Assembly (NCBI GenBank): GCA_038373885.1
Contig: JAWZYV010013027.1
Location: 248,001-312,000 of the forward strand
Source: Cheiracanthium punctorium
Taxonomy: Eukaryota > Arthropoda > Arachnida > Araneae > Cheiracanthiidae
Direction of reading: 5' to 3'
Length of the DNA: 64,000 nt
Part shown: positions 22,451-32,699 of the stretch, piece after piece
Layout of the letters: every line of letters begins with the position of its first letter
Numbering within the stretch: position 1 is the stretch's first letter
Program-made: the position numbers and the translations under genes
The notes under the pieces: generated by a model
The model's input: only the letters and a program-made list of their open reading frames with translations
Database searches by the model: none
What the model was told of the DNA's origin: nothing

Positions 22451-22849
22451 TTGCTGGTAGTTAAGTCGATCGATGGCAACGCCTGCCCTTTTTTCAGCAT
22501 TGGGAAAGGGTTGCGCCTCAAAGGGTTAACATGGGGTTTTCTCGAATTGACACGCAATTCGCTCGACAGTGCGATCTATCTTACGCGTATTTTTCACGAG
22601 CTCTCAGAACTAACGGGGATTCCTCGGCCGCAACACGAGAGCTTTCACCAAGTAGGAAGTTTCATTAAAAGTACGGGGAGTGAGAGTCTGTATCGTCTTC
22701 CTGATTGTTTGCCGAAGGACAAAGAGAGAGAGCCCATCCGCGAATGGTATTTCATCACTCCTGGCATCACTGAAGGCGGAATCACCCAAACCTTACTTTA
22801 TGTAGCAAATTGTAATTTCAAAGTTGGGAGATGGTTTAAAACAGTTTGA
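22451..22849 (+). CDS. Unrecognised 132-codon open reading frame
   Basis: This open frame is unusually GC-rich for the window and has near-normal amino-acid composition (for example HELSELTGIPRPQHESF and ITEGGITQTLLYVANC). It has no signal peptide, membrane segment or family motif that I recognise. The first ATG is uncertain, because the track would allow an alternative first codon. No splice sites clearly bound it and no repeat structure surrounds it. It may be part of an unrecognised repeat or a host exon. Base composition is the only support, so confidence is low. Confidence 0.2.
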   Translation: MLVVKSIDGNACPFFSIGKGLRLKGLTWGFLELTRNSLDSAIYLTRIFHELSELTGIPRPQHESFHQVGSFIKSTGSESLYRLPDCLPKDKEREPIREWYFITPGITEGGITQTLLYVANCNFKVGRWFKTV

Positions 22850-23401
22850 GGAGTGTTTTATAAGTCTCTAAAGTAACTATGTGTTTCAGAGTCGTCTATA
22901 AACCCGATTTCCCCACTCGAAATTTCCACTTACGCCAAGACTCCACTGCATGTCCATGATCCATATTGGAGGAATAAAAGACTCGGTTAGTATTTTTGGG
23001 ACACTCTGTGTAGAATGTTCGCAGTAATCTTTGTCCCCCCCCCGGAAAATTTTCTGCCGACGCCCATGGTTCAGTGGTGGATTTTGTGAAATTCACCTCT
23101 CCTTGCACGTACAAAAGGAGAAAAAATACAAGTCATGTGTCAGACAATCGATTATAATACACTTTTCAACACCTCAATATTATCACTATAAATGTAATTT
23201 CGTGCTACCCAATGGAAGCGTTTTAAAAGTGTTTTCCATTGTTTAACCGAAGAATAAACTATTATAAGCATTTTTATACTTATTGTATACTGTGCTTGAA
23301 ATGGAGGAATGTCCCCTAAACTGCCATAGATCGCAGTGTATTGGAAATATTATGAGAGCTCCTGTAGAGGTAGGCAGAAAAAAGCGCACAGTATTGAAGG
23401 A

Positions 23402-23405
<4 letters not shown>
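22850..23405. other. No gene recognised
   Basis: Short decayed transposon-end-like text (GGGACACTCTGTGTAGAATG near 22999, C run near 23033) is seen. No supported feature. Confidence 0.35.
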
Positions 23406-23444
<39 letters not shown>

Positions 23445-23472
23445 AGTGTGTGTGTGTGTGTAGGGGGGGGGT
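23406..23472. repeat. 38-base T run followed by (GT)n and a G run
   Basis: T at 23406-23443, then GAGTGTGTGTGTGTGTG to 23460 and TAGGGGGGGG. Open frames in this region exist only because of the homopolymer. Confidence 0.95.
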
Positions 23473-24962
23473 GAAATAAAAAATGCAAGGGAGGAGTGGG
23501 CATCCGAAAGGGCGCAGACAGAGGTACATTCGTGTATTGTGCATTTATCTTGATTGAAAGTTGACATTCGGATAATTTTCCAAGGACAGTGACCTGATTT
23601 GTAAGCACGCAGTATGCACAGTAACCCCATTGCCCCCTAGCTTTTGGTGAAGTGATTTTTTTAAGTGTTTGAATTTTTTGTATCATTTTTACACTAAAAT
23701 GTTTCATACTTTGAATGCCCCACCTCCACCCCCAGCTTCCAGTAGAAACACTTGTATTTTCACTTAGCATTCCGTTAAATACTGGGTTTAGATTTGTAGA
23801 AGAGGAGGGTGTGGATATTTAGTTGACTACTGCGGTCAAATTTGTTTTGTAATAAAAGTGCAGTAAAAAAAAAATAAAAAAAAAAATAAATTAAAGACGT
23901 TCCTAATAAACTAGGACTTAACTGAAATCACGAGTGTTGTGGGATACAGCTTGTTTTATATAAGTTTGTGGGGGTACGATAGTGAGTCGTGCGCCTTACT
24001 ATTGTTCAGGTAACCCATTAATTATGGGAGCATCAATTTGGCGAGTTTTCGTCTAGCGCGGCTCGGGCCACCGCAAGTTTTAATGAATTTTCTATCAGTG
24101 GCGGATTTAGCGCTTGAGAGGCCCGAGGCGCAACTCAATTTTGAGCCCCCCCCACAAAAAAAAAACTTTTCACTAAAGTTATACCTTTACAGTGCGCGTT
24201 CTATGCATACATTTTTTTACAGTAATAAATGATTTACTTAGTCACTTTGATTAACAAATATTAAATTACAGCTGTCTGGTGGCTATATTTAAAAGGTTGC
24301 TAATGTCCCGATTGAAGTAAAAGTATTAAAGCGATTTGATAATTATTAGTTAGAAAAATATACTTTAGATTAAATTTACTACTTACATGTATTTTTTATT
24401 ACACTGAAACCAGCTTTTGTGCTTTTTTTGTGCGGTATATGAAAATTTCAATCAAATTGGAACATAATTGAGGAAGTTATCAATAAAAAAGTTTAGTAAT
24501 CTTGATCGGTCATTTAGTTTTTCAATTTTCGAAATCTATTTCATCCTATTTCATAAGTATTGCATCAGCCAATTACATTACGTATGTATTGAATTCTATA
24601 ATAGCTTAATTTAAGTGGCTTTTTTTTATGCTGTCCCTATTCACCGCAAAAAGTACTGTTTGAGTTGCGTAAACTATTTTTTGAAGCTACTCGTGAAGTT
24701 TTGTGCGATTTTTTTTATGCATTTCCTTTTATTCTGTCCCTATCCACCGCACACAAATATCTGTGAGTGTAGTCTAGTAATCTATGAATAATAAAATAAT
24801 ATTTGTAAATTGTTATATTAAATTTCACTGTCATTAGCTAATAATAGCAGCGGACATTTTGAACAGCCGTTGCACATTTTTTAACATTAGTTGGAATTAA
24901 TTTCATTCTAAATATTCGAATTTATTTTTTGGAATTTCTGGGAATGGACTAATTGATAAAGT
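23473..24962. other. No gene recognised; minor repeat debris
   Basis: Contains an A-rich simple stretch (23866-23890) and a TGGCGGATTTAGCGCTTGAGAGGCCCGAGG block (near 24101-24130) resembling an end of a GC-rich MITE. The AT-rich remainder has no motif. Confidence 0.4.

Positions 24963-25013
<51 letters not shown>
24963..25013. repeat. (CA)n microsatellite
   Basis: About 25 uninterrupted CA units. Confidence 0.97.
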
Positions 25014-25017
<4 letters not shown>

Positions 25018-25404
25018 AGGACACAGAAATCTGATTTTTTAATTCTTCATTCTCTAATTGTGAATTATGTCTAAAATAAAATTATTTTAAAATGCTTTCT
25101 CTCCTTTACGTCTGATTTATGTCTACAAACGAGCATTAAGAATTAAAAATAATTTTTATAGATTAGTACATTAAAAAATATTTTACCTCATGAAACTTTA
25201 TAGCGTCATCTCAACGTGCTACAGATATTGCCATTGAAAGGGATTTACTGTGTACAATGACTTTAGCACTGACGACAAAAAGGCACTTTCGAAAAGCAAT
25301 ACGAAACTAACGTCGGTGGTTCATCAAAGGAGATTAATCGAAATATTCAAATGAATGACTCGAAGAGAGGTAGTCTTGACTAAAGCTATTTAATTAATTC
25401 ATAA

Positions 25405-25861
25405 TGTCGCGCCCTTGGAAACCCGTGTTCTCACACAGTATTATTCTATCTATGTGCTTTCACCAGGGAGGGTCGATGCTGACCCCTGACCCTAGTTGAC
25501 GTCACCCCCGACTCAGCAAGCTCCCGCTTGGACAAGGGGCGAGAGAAAAAAGAAGAGTCAGTTTCGAACGGATGCAGAGAGAGAGAGAGGAAAATGGGTC
25601 TTTCCTCTCGATCGAAACAAATGTGATGTGTAATTTACTTTTTTATTTTCTATGATGGGAAAGCATAGTTACCTCATTTTGTACATAGTTCTCTGTAAAT
25701 ATTAAAAATTATATTAATCCAGAAAATTTGATTGTGATCTATTGAGTATGTTTTCTTTTATCGCAAGTGGATCGGAACCAAAGGAATGCCTCAATTAAAT
25801 ATAACCGCTCGGAAACAGACGATCTACCATTCGCAATTCCACGGTCGCGAGAGTTGTGACA
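25405..25861 (+). repeat. 5' LTR of outer Gypsy element
   Basis: 457 bp, TG...CA bounded. It is 4 substitutions and one base shorter than the 3' LTR. A (GA)n tract lies near 25577-25590. Confidence 0.95.
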
Positions 25862-25866
25862 TAAAG

Positions 25867-25884
25867 TGGTGCCAGCGGTGTGAT
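25867..25884 (+). promoter_or_regulatory. Primer-binding site of outer Gypsy element
   Basis: TGGTGCCAGCGGTGTGAT begins 5 bases after the LTR with the TGG expected to pair with a tRNA CCA end. The tRNA was not identified. Confidence 0.6.
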
Positions 25885-26572
25885 AAAAGAAAAGTCTATC
25901 TCAGATCCCTTATAACTCCGATTTCTGGATATGTGTGCTTATATAATGATGGCGAGCTAATGTGGATATCCTTACAACTTACTGGATAAATGTGCTGCTG
26001 TGATGATGGTACGATAAATCATCAAGTACGGATATAAAGAATCGACGTTTACAGTATGCGTGTGTGTTTGCTACTATGGAGAGGAGCCTGACAACTAAAG
26101 TTTGATACTGAAGAAATCAACAGACAAGGTGAGTGACTTTTCCTTGATTGTTTGATACAGGGATAAGTGACATGATAAATAACATGTTTATAATTTTAAG
26201 TAAATGTTGGAGCGCATTTTTTAGAAATAAATACCAGCTGAATATTTATTAAAATTAGAGTAAATATTATAGAGAATGCTGAATACTTTTTACCTATTTT
26301 AAGGAAAAGCGTAGTGTTAATTTCACAGCACTGGGTTGTGGGTGAAATGATAAGTAAATATGAAATACGTATTTATAGAATGCTGAATATTTATTTAATG
26401 TTATTTTATTTTATTGCATGAAAAGCATGTTATTTTTATTATTTCAAATGATCAGTGTATTTTTTCCACTGTCCGGGTATTGAGAAGTTATGTTATCTAT
26501 ATAAGGGACGTACTTTTGTGCATTGATTAACATTTTTGTGAGGAAATTTTTCTATTTCAATATTGGTTAAAT
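25885..26572 (+). other. Untranslated leader of outer Gypsy element
   Basis: A ~700 base leader lies between primer site and gag start. It contains a donor-like ACAAG-GTGAGTG near 26126-26137, and AT-rich sequence up to gag. Packaging signals probably lie here but cannot be pinpointed. Confidence 0.5.
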
Positions 26573-27673
26573 ATGGCTTTCTTAATGAGAGGGAGGAAAG
26601 CAGAACTCATTTTGCTAGCATCGGAATTGGGGTTGGAAGTCCAACCAGAGCAAACGATGATAGATATAAGAAAGATTATTTTAGGAATGGAAAATTATGA
26701 CGAGGAAACAGTGAAAGAACTGTTACAGTCAATAATTGATGAAAGGCAAGTGAGGGGAAAAAATGAGATGGAGATTTTAAAACTTCAATCTCAGGAACGG
26801 ATAGAAATGGAAAAAATAAAATCACAAAGGTCAGATCAAGAGGGGCGTCAAATTATAGTAACAGGTCAGGAAGGGCAAGGTGGAAAAAGATCGTTTGAAG
26901 AAGTAATTAGGATAATTAGACTCTTAACGGTCAAAGTTCCAAACAAAGCCGAAGGCTGGGATTATTTTTTCACTAGTCTGGAAAAAGCGTTCAGTAGTGA
27001 ACAGGTTGAAGATGAATTAAAAGGGAAAATTTTGCTTTGCTTGTTAGGAGAAAAAGCGGCTCCATTACTGTCATATATCGAAGGGGAACAGTATGAAAAT
27101 TATGAGGAGTTAAAAAACGTAGTTTTAAGGGAGTTCCAACCGTCAGCTAGAACATGTTTGGAAAATTTTAAGAAAGCGATTAGGGAGCCTGGTGAGACAT
27201 TTGCCCAATTCACCTCTAGATTATCTTCTATGTGGGACTACTATTGTAAGTTGAGGAAGGCACAAGATTTTGAGACGATAAAGCATCTGGTAGTGGCTGG
27301 CAGGATATTTGAAACGCTTGACTCAGAAACAGCTGTACACATAGGGGTTAGGCAAGGGGATAATTGGTTTAAACCTAAGGAGTTTGCCCAGGAAATAGAT
27401 GTGTTCTACACGGCGAAGGGAAAAACGTACCATACTCCTAAAAACGGGCATAAAAGAGAAACTAGTAAGGACTGGGAGAAACATTTGGATTTTAAGAATT
27501 CCAATAGGGGAAATTATGAGGAAAAAGGTAGAATAGATCTGAACAGGAGGGTTGGAAAGGATTTTTCTTGCTATCACTGTGGGGGAAAGAACCACTTAAA
27601 AAAGGATTGTTGGAGATTAAATAGGAATCCCCAAAACAAAAATACGGGAAGCGCTAAGTCAGCCAGAGCATAG
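26573..27673 (+). CDS. gag: Gag polyprotein of outer Gypsy element
   Basis: 366 residues. The N-terminus (MAFLMRGRKAELILLASELG) looks like a SAP-type helix-extension-helix, followed by a charged coiled-coil-like stretch (about 50-95). Then comes a capsid-like core with the retrotransposon gag pattern (EGWDYFFTSLEKAF about 142; FQPSARTCLENFKKAIREP about 190-208) and a CCHC zinc knuckle CYHCGGKNHLKKDC at residues 333-346. Gag packages the RNA and forms particles in the cytoplasm. The frame ends at TAG 27671-27673, and the protease-integrase frame continues in the same phase with no other stop. Readthrough or a single mutation would therefore link gag and pol. The start is the first ATG of the frame after the leader. 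Confidence 0.9.
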   Translation: MAFLMRGRKAELILLASELGLEVQPEQTMIDIRKIILGMENYDEETVKELLQSIIDERQVRGKNEMEILKLQSQERIEMEKIKSQRSDQEGRQIIVTGQEGQGGKRSFEEVIRIIRLLTVKVPNKAEGWDYFFTSLEKAFSSEQVEDELKGKILLCLLGEKAAPLLSYIEGEQYENYEELKNVVLREFQPSARTCLENFKKAIREPGETFAQFTSRLSSMWDYYCKLRKAQDFETIKHLVVAGRIFETLDSETAVHIGVRQGDNWFKPKEFAQEIDVFYTAKGKTYHTPKNGHKRETSKDWEKHLDFKNSNRGNYEEKGRIDLNRRVGKDFSCYHCGGKNHLKKDCWRLNRNPQNKNTGSAKSARA

Positions 27674-29563
27674 AGAGTAGGAAAAGATCCTCAGTCAGAC
27701 AATGAGATCGAAGAGGGAGCAGTTATTGCCAGAGTTAGTAAATTACTAGAGTCAAAACCCGAGGGAAACACAATAAAAAATCAATTGTGTAAATTAGAAA
27801 AAATTGACATTAGTGTTGACGGGGTTGACATTAGTGTTGACATTAGTGTCACGAATTGTTTAGTGGACTCAGGAACGGAAATAACAGTAATTAGAAGAGG
27901 TATTGTCCCGAAAATAGATATCAGGGACAAGCCTTCAATTTATTTAAAGCGCATTTTTGGCCCCGCAATAAAATGTCCGTTAGTAAACATCCCTTTGGCG
28001 ATAGCTAAGGATGGCAGAACGAATGTGATTCACGAAGAGATATTGTGTGCTATTGCTCCTGAATTGATTGAAGATATGTTGATACCTCCGGCTATCATAA
28101 AAAGACTACAGGAAAGCGAGTCAGGATTAGATTGTAGGGACCCCCCCGGAGACAAGAGGGAAAGTAATGTGAGTCAAGGCGAAAATTGCGTTCCGCCCAG
28201 CGAAGCTGTAGAATCAGGGAATGATTGTATAGGGGGGAGAGCACTTCAAGTCAAAACAGGTGATTCTTGCATTTCAGAGGTCGAAAAAGAGAGCGCAGAT
28301 AATGAATCGGAGATAGATGGACATCGGGACGAAATCAGTCACAGTGAAAGCTTATCTTTTCTGCATCAGCAAAGAGAGTGTGAAAAGCTTGTTAGGCGAT
28401 GGGAGTTAGGAAGAAAAAATAAGAGCAATTTTTATGTATCTGACGGATATCTCTTTCACACGAAAAAAATTCTTGGGGAGAATTGTGCTCAATTGGTTTT
28501 GCCCGAAAGGCGGAGGGCTGAAGTTTTAAGATTAGCTCATGAATCTCCTTTTGCTGGACACATGGGGGAAAGGAAAACGGCAGAAAGAATACGATACTCT
28601 TTTTATTGGGAAGGTTTAAAGAGGGATGTCCATGATTTTGTTAGCAGTTTTCACGAATGTCAGTTGACAAAACCAGTAAAAGTAAAAGATAGAACCCCAA
28701 TTACTCCCGTTACGAGACCTGAATTGCCATTCCAGGTCGTAAATGTAGATTTAATAGGACCCATTGAGCCGATCAGCTCTAAAGGTCACCGATTTATTCT
28801 TTGTCTTGTTGATGTCCATAGCCGTTGGGCAGAGGCGGTTGCAATTACTAATTTATCAGCTAAGACAGCCTGTGAAGCGTTGTTAGAAATCTTCTCTAGG
28901 ACGGGGATCCCGAATGTTATTGCTTCAGATAACGGGACGAATTTCAAGGCGGAATTAACTCAGGAATTTGAAAAGCGGCTAGGAGTTAGTCCCAGGTTTT
29001 CCACACCCCAATACCCCCAGAGCAATGGATTAGTGGAACGGTATAACTCCACCCTTAAAAGGATGTTACATCATGTTATAAGGAGCGAAGGGAAAAAGTG
29101 GCATTTATTTTTGCCTTATGTGCTGTGGGCGTATCGAGAAATACCAAACAGTACCACTGGGGTGGCACCTTTCCAACTTTTGTATGGAAGACCTCTGCGA
29201 GGTCCTTTATCAATTTTAAAGGACACTTGGACAGGAGAACACAAGGGATTGCAACTAAGCACGACTCCTGTTTCTAAATATTTGCAGGAGTTGAAAGCAA
29301 AACTCGAATATGCGGCAGAGCAGGCAAATTTGATAGCTGGTGTCCAACAACAAAGGACAGCCCGATATTATAATTTACGATCGAGCGATAGGAAATTTAA
29401 AATGGGGGACAGAGTAATTGTATTAATTCCCGACTCGTCGAATAAACTATACGCAAGATGGCAAGGTCCGGCGATTATTGAAGAGCAAAAGGGTCTTCAT
29501 TCTTTTATAGTTAAAATGGAAGACGGGTCTAGAAAACATGTCCATCAAAACAAAATTAGATAA
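27674..29563 (+). CDS. pol: Protease-integrase segment of Pol, outer Gypsy element
   Basis: Continuous with gag across one TAG. The aspartic protease active site is LVDSG (about 27863-27877). A low-complexity linker follows, then the integrase: zinc domain with His of AHESPFAGHMG and an HEC; the first Cys of the HHCC set is Phe (SFHEC), a likely defect. The DD35E core is intact (VDLIGP, SDNGTNF, NGLVERY; exactly 35 residues between the second Asp and Glu). A GPY/F-like C-terminal module (RWQGPAII) comes before the stop. Integrase inserts the cDNA into the genome. The stop TAA (29561-29563) is a single in-frame codon; RT follows in the same phase. Confidence 0.88.
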   Translation, partial: RVGKDPQSDNEIEEGAVIARVSKLLESKPEGNTIKNQLCKLEKIDISVDGVDISVDISVTNCLVDSGTEITVIRRGIVPKIDIRDKPSIYLKRIFGPAIKCPLVNIPLAIAKDGRTNVIHEEILCAIAPELIEDMLIPPAIIKRLQESESGLDCRDPPGDKRESNVSQGENCVPPSEAVESGNDCIGGRALQVKTGDSCISEVEKESADNESEIDGHRDEISHSESLSFLHQQRECEKLVRRWELGRKNKSNFYVSDGYLFHTKKILGENCAQLVLPERRRAEVLRLAHESPFAGHMGERKTAERIRYSFYWEGLKRDVHDFVSSFHECQLTKPVKVKDRTPITPVTRPELPFQVVNVDLIGPIEPISSKGHRFILCLVDVHSRWAEAVAITNLSAKTACEALLEIFSRTGIPNVIASDNGTNFKAELTQEFEKRLGVSPRFSTPQYPQSNGLVERYNSTLKRMLHHVIRSEGKKWHLFLPYVLWAYREIPNSTTGVAPFQLLYGRPLRGPLSILKDTWTGEHKGLQLSTTPVSKYLQELKAKLEYAAEQANLIAGVQQQRTARYYNLRSSDRKFKMGDRVIVLIPDSSNKLYARWQGPAIIEEQKGLHSFIVKMEDGSRKHVHQNKIR

Positions 29564-31093
29564 TATGTTGTAAGATCTAATGCAATTAATATGATTTTTG
29601 AAGGTGAGGAAGAATTTGGGGTGGTAGAAAACGTACCTTATAAACAGAAAATTCCAGAAATTTTTGGTACCACTTTGGATAATTTAAAATTGCCAGAACT
29701 GAAAGAGGAGGAGTCAAACATTTTAAGAAAAATTATTCTTAAGTATAAAAATTTATTTACCAGAGAAGTACAGCCAGCTAAGGTTGGGGTGCATAAAATA
29801 GAATTATTAGAAGGGGTGAGTAGGAAGAAGCCTCACTGTTATCCAATACCAATGGCATATCGTAAAGAGGTAGATAAACAGGTAAAGGAATTACTGTGTT
29901 TGGGTTTAATTGAACCTTCAGACGCAGAAATTGCCTATCCAGTTGTCTGTGTCGCAAAGAAAGATGCAACGACTCGGTTATGTGTGGATTTCAGAGGGTT
30001 AAATGCGGTAACTAAGGTCCCCAGCTTTCCCATGAAAGATCGGGAAGAGTTAATTTATGTTGCAGGGTCAGCTAAATGGTTAACAAGCATAGATCTCTTA
30101 AGAGGGTACTGGCAGATCCCCATGGAAGAAAAGGGCAAACCATTAACAAGTTTTACCACACATTCAGGACAGTGGCAATTTAAAACTATGCCTTACGGTT
30201 TATCAGGCGCGGCCGGCACATTCCAAAGGGAAATGAATTTAGCTTTACAAGAGCACAGTGAGTACGCGCAGGCCTACATCGATGATGTTATCATGTTTTC
30301 AGAAACTTTCGCTGACCATATGAAACACATTGAAAATGTTTTCAGTCATCTGGAAAAATTAGGATTTTCCGTTCAGTTAGAAAAATGTACTTTTGCGGCG
30401 ACGGAGATAAAATATTTAGGACATCGAATTGGAGGGGGGAAACACGCCCCAGATGAAGAAAAAGTTGCTGTTATTAAAAATTTAAAACAACCAACTACCA
30501 AAAAGGAAGTTAGGTCAGTGTTAGGTCTTATGGGTTTTTATCGAGCATATATCCCTAATTTTGCGCAGATTTCGGTACCTTTAACCAATTTGACCAAGAA
30601 AAATTCACCGAGTACCAATATTCCATGGAAAGGAGAGCATGAGGAAGCTTTTCAAAAGCTAAAGAAATTATTGTGTGGGGTTACTGCTTTGGCGACACCT
30701 AATTTTTCAGACTCATTTCAGGTGCATGCCGATAGTTCCAATTTAGCTGTTGGGTGTTGTCTGACACAAAAGGACGAGAATGGGGAGTATAAACCCATAG
30801 CTTTTGCCAGCCAAAAGTTAACTGAAACTCAGCAAAATTGGGCGAGTATTGAAAAAGAAGCTTGGGCAGTACTTTTTGCACTCAATAAATTTGATAAGTG
30901 GATTCACGGGGGGACGGTGGAGATCATCACTGATCATAATCCGCTAACATATTTAAATGAAGTGACTCCCAGAAGGTCAAAGCTCACACGCTGGGCATTG
31001 GCGCTTCAAAGATGGAAATATGTAATCACCCACAGGCCAGGTAAAAATCATAAAGCGGCTGATGCCATTTCAAGACTAAAGCAGGATGAGTAA
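29564..31093 (+). CDS. pol: Reverse transcriptase-RNase H segment of Pol, outer Gypsy element
   Basis: In phase with the integrase segment, separated only by the TAA codon; the first ATG is at 29591. Counted from there, RT has LTSIDLLRGYWQIP (Asp168), the TMPYGL block and the YIDD catalytic box (229-232), then thumb and connection. The RNase H has Asp381 (VHADSS), Glu423 (EKEAWA), Asp448 (ITDHNP) and Asp491 (AADAISR), all intact. The frame ends in RLKQDE at a TAA-type stop 31091-31093, about 200 bp before the Helitron insertion. RT makes the cDNA and RNase H removes the RNA template in the virus-like particle. It is the last domain, not followed by integrase, which is diagnostic of the rearranged Pol order. 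Confidence 0.92.
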   Translation, partial: YVVRSNAINMIFEGEEEFGVVENVPYKQKIPEIFGTTLDNLKLPELKEEESNILRKIILKYKNLFTREVQPAKVGVHKIELLEGVSRKKPHCYPIPMAYRKEVDKQVKELLCLGLIEPSDAEIAYPVVCVAKKDATTRLCVDFRGLNAVTKVPSFPMKDREELIYVAGSAKWLTSIDLLRGYWQIPMEEKGKPLTSFTTHSGQWQFKTMPYGLSGAAGTFQREMNLALQEHSEYAQAYIDDVIMFSETFADHMKHIENVFSHLEKLGFSVQLEKCTFAATEIKYLGHRIGGGKHAPDEEKVAVIKNLKQPTTKKEVRSVLGLMGFYRAYIPNFAQISVPLTNLTKKNSPSTNIPWKGEHEEAFQKLKKLLCGVTALATPNFSDSFQVHADSSNLAVGCCLTQKDENGEYKPIAFASQKLTETQQNWASIEKEAWAVLFALNKFDKWIHGGTVEIITDHNPLTYLNEVTPRRSKLTRWALALQRWKYVITHRPGKNHKAADAISRLKQDE

Positions 31094-31370
31094 AATTAAT
31101 TTCTGTTTGATTTGTAATTTATCAGGTAATATTTTTTTTGTTTGCTTAGGTGCATTTTAGTTTATTATTTTTGTATGTGTTTTTTGAGTTATTATAATGT
31201 TTTTTAATCAAAGTGAAAGATTAAAAAAAAAAATCCCTGTATCTTACTTTGTAAGGATAGGTCATTCATAGATCACCTGTGAGACTGTTTCGTATCTTTC
31301 TTATAAATAAAAATGAAATTCTGTTTGTTTGCTTGTTTGTTTGTTTGTTTGTTTGTTTGTGGATTTGATT

Positions 31371-31852
31371 CGTATACAAATCCACAAAAATGGACCTATC
31401 GGCCTGAAATTTAGTACAGATATGTAAAATAATATAGAATAACTCATAGTCCACTTTAAAACTTTGAAAGTCCACCCGTTCCCGGAATTTAAGAGATTTT
31501 TTATGCTCTTCACGCAAAAATCTTTCCGTAATTGTAACCCCTGTAGTGAAAAAAGTGTGAAATAAGGATAGTGGTTGCCATGTGTGGCGATTTTGCCGAA
31601 TAAAATGTCGTTCGTATACAAATCCACAAAAATGGACCTATCGGCCTGAAATTTAGCACAGATATGTAAAATAATATAGAATAAATCGTAGTCCACTTTA
31701 AAACTTTGAAAGTCCACCCGTTCCCGGAATTTAAGAGATTTTTTATGCTCTTCACGCAAAAAGCTTTCCGTAATTGTAACCCCTGTAGTGAAAAAAGTGT
31801 GAAATAAGGATCGTGGTTGCCATGTGTGGCGATTTTGCCGAATAAAATGTTT
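31371..31852 (+). repeat. Tandem duplication with 242 bp period
   Basis: CGTATACAAATCCACAAAAA at 31371 and again at 31613; both copies continue through ATGGACCTATCGGCCTGAAA to TGCCGAATAAAATG with few differences. Confidence 0.92.
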
Positions 31853-32699
31853 TAAATTCTCAAAGTAAAAATAAAAGAATAATAATGATTCTTTTTTGTT
31901 AGTTTATATTCGTAAGGTTATTTTTTTTAAATTATAATATCGTGTGCATGGGAAATCAGAGCAGGAATGTAATGCTTTACACGCAAAACAATAAGAATTG
32001 AAGATTTCCGAGGCTAATAGGTAAATTATTTTAGTTTGGCGAAAAAATAAAATGGCTCAAATGCCGATTTTGTGAAAGTGAGTTCTAGCGGTTTGCACAG
32101 ATTTCGGCTTGACGCAATTTATTGAGAGCTTAAGGAAACAGATTTTTGAAAACAAGTGCAAAGGTTTTATTAGAATACAGCGTTAAATTTTAATGATCCG
32201 TGAAGAAATAATGCAGTTATTAAGGAATTTCAAGCAATCTATCTCCAGAATTCTCGCCAAATGAGTACATTGATTTAAGTTGGGGGAATTCCGCCAAATT
32301 TCAGAAAATTGAAATCTTCTCATTTAGTACATCGGAGTAATGATGAATAAAACACGTTATAGTTGATAATTTTAAAAAATTCGGCTGTATTAAGGGATAC
32401 AACTTTTCAAATAAAGGATGCTTTACTTTTTCGCGGTCGAACCATTTCCCATATATTATTGCTGCTAAGTTAATGCTTCGAATGATTTCCTAAAAAAACG
32501 CTTGCAAAATGGCGTATGTTGGCACTTTGGCGAGGCTTAGATTTGAAACTGGATTTTATTTGAGACTGGGATATACAATGACACTGGTTATAAAAATGAA
32601 TGTTGGTATGAGTGTATGAGGTTGAAAAACTCCAGCACCGTTGCACCATGAAATTTGGTTCACCTAAGTCTTTTATCATGGAGAAGCTTTTTATGCTAT

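Noticed and set aside
22446..22530. CpG-rich stretch as a host CpG-island promoter
   Set aside because: Only tens of bases and no TATA, initiator or coding context supports it.
23243..23770. 175-codon minus-strand frame with a Lys run
   Set aside because: It reads through the 38-base T run and (GT)n repeat; the protein is an artefact of simple sequence.
24963..25013. Spaced short repeats as a CRISPR array
   Set aside because: A simple CA microsatellite in eukaryotic DNA; no spaced direct repeats occur anywhere in the window.
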